Of a stretch of DNA of 64,000 bases, positions 63,899 to 64,000 are shown piece by piece. Location of the stretch: positions 44,594,158 through 44,658,157 of the forward strand of contig OY735218.1 of NCBI GenBank assembly GCA_963457665.1, in the 5' to 3' direction. A program made the translations under genes and the position numbers. The notes beneath the pieces were generated by a model. The model made no database searches, was not told the DNA's origin, and was given only the letters and a program-made list of their open reading frames with translations. How positions within the stretch are numbered: position 1 is the first letter of the stretch; the number at the start of each line of letters is the position of its first letter. The DNA comes from Thysanoteuthis rhombus (Eukaryota > Mollusca > Cephalopoda > Oegopsida > Thysanoteuthidae).

Positions 63899-64000
63899 TT
63901 CAAAGTTTTTTCTTCATGTTTTCTTTAAAGGTTGGTGTGTGAGATGAAATTTCTTTAAATATCTTTGCAGCTTCATCATCATTGATTGATTCTCTGTACA

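Larger units (their letters stand above)
44110..64000. other. Long 3' flank without a recognised gene
   Basis: About 20 kb of AT-rich DNA. Open frames are short and show no family motifs. It holds SINE copies (45205, 48211, 50313, 62285), MITE relics (48986, 57187, 58440, 61250) and microsatellites, listed separately. It could be intergenic or partly a very long 3' UTR. Confidence 0.6.

Overview
This is a eukaryotic, AT-rich (roughly one-third GC by eye), intron-rich animal sequence. It carries most of a single host gene on the + strand, a p90 ribosomal S6 kinase (RSK, the RPS6KA family). Eighteen coding exons can be placed from 6229 to the stop codon at 43676-43678. All 17 introns are GT-AG and the reading frame is continuous, giving 663 residues. 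The window opens inside the gene. The first exon seen starts just after the glycine-rich loop of the N-terminal kinase, so the start codon, the loop and roughly 70-75 residues lie upstream of base 1. The C-terminus is complete.

The encoded protein has the whole RSK relay. The N-terminal AGC kinase carries the PDK1-site serine. The linker carries the TP/SP sites and the FRGFSF hydrophobic motif. The C-terminal CaMK-type kinase carries the TP activation-loop threonine. A basic ERK-docking motif (LAQRRGK) and a C-terminal STAV, which looks like a class I PDZ ligand, close the protein. ERK activates the C-terminal kinase, which phosphorylates the linker; PDK1 then completes activation of the N-terminal kinase.

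The rest is intron and 3' flank, dominated by decayed mobile elements and tandem repeats. 1-6228: upstream intron with a LINE relic (about 1640-4560). 6311-8349: 23-bp minisatellite. 10766-12751: a second LINE relic. 15591-18945: a SINE with target-site duplication. 19114-21629: a near-perfect ~300-bp inverted repeat with hammerhead-ribozyme-like motifs at both ends. 22234-25367: an RTE-like LINE whose 5' end is inverted. 26008-27297: a C-rich minisatellite of about 25-bp units. 27457-29594 and 32059-43552: further copies of the ribozyme-like repeat, SINE fragments and a perfect 15-bp tandem array. 43679-64000: 3' UTR and/or intergenic DNA with SINEs, a hAT-type MITE and Tc1/pogo-like MITE relics, and no recognisable second gene.

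Organism: a lophotrochozoan, plausibly a mollusc and possibly a cephalopod. This is inferred from a degenerate SINE near 45254 resembling the tRNA-derived SINEs common in octopus and squid, and from the (TG)n(TA)n microsatellites. It is not proven. The most novel-looking items are a SINE family that fuses a tRNA-like head to an apparently full-length 5S rRNA-like body (two copies, each with apparent target-site duplications) and the paired hammerhead-like motifs of probable Penelope-type terminal repeats inside RSK introns.
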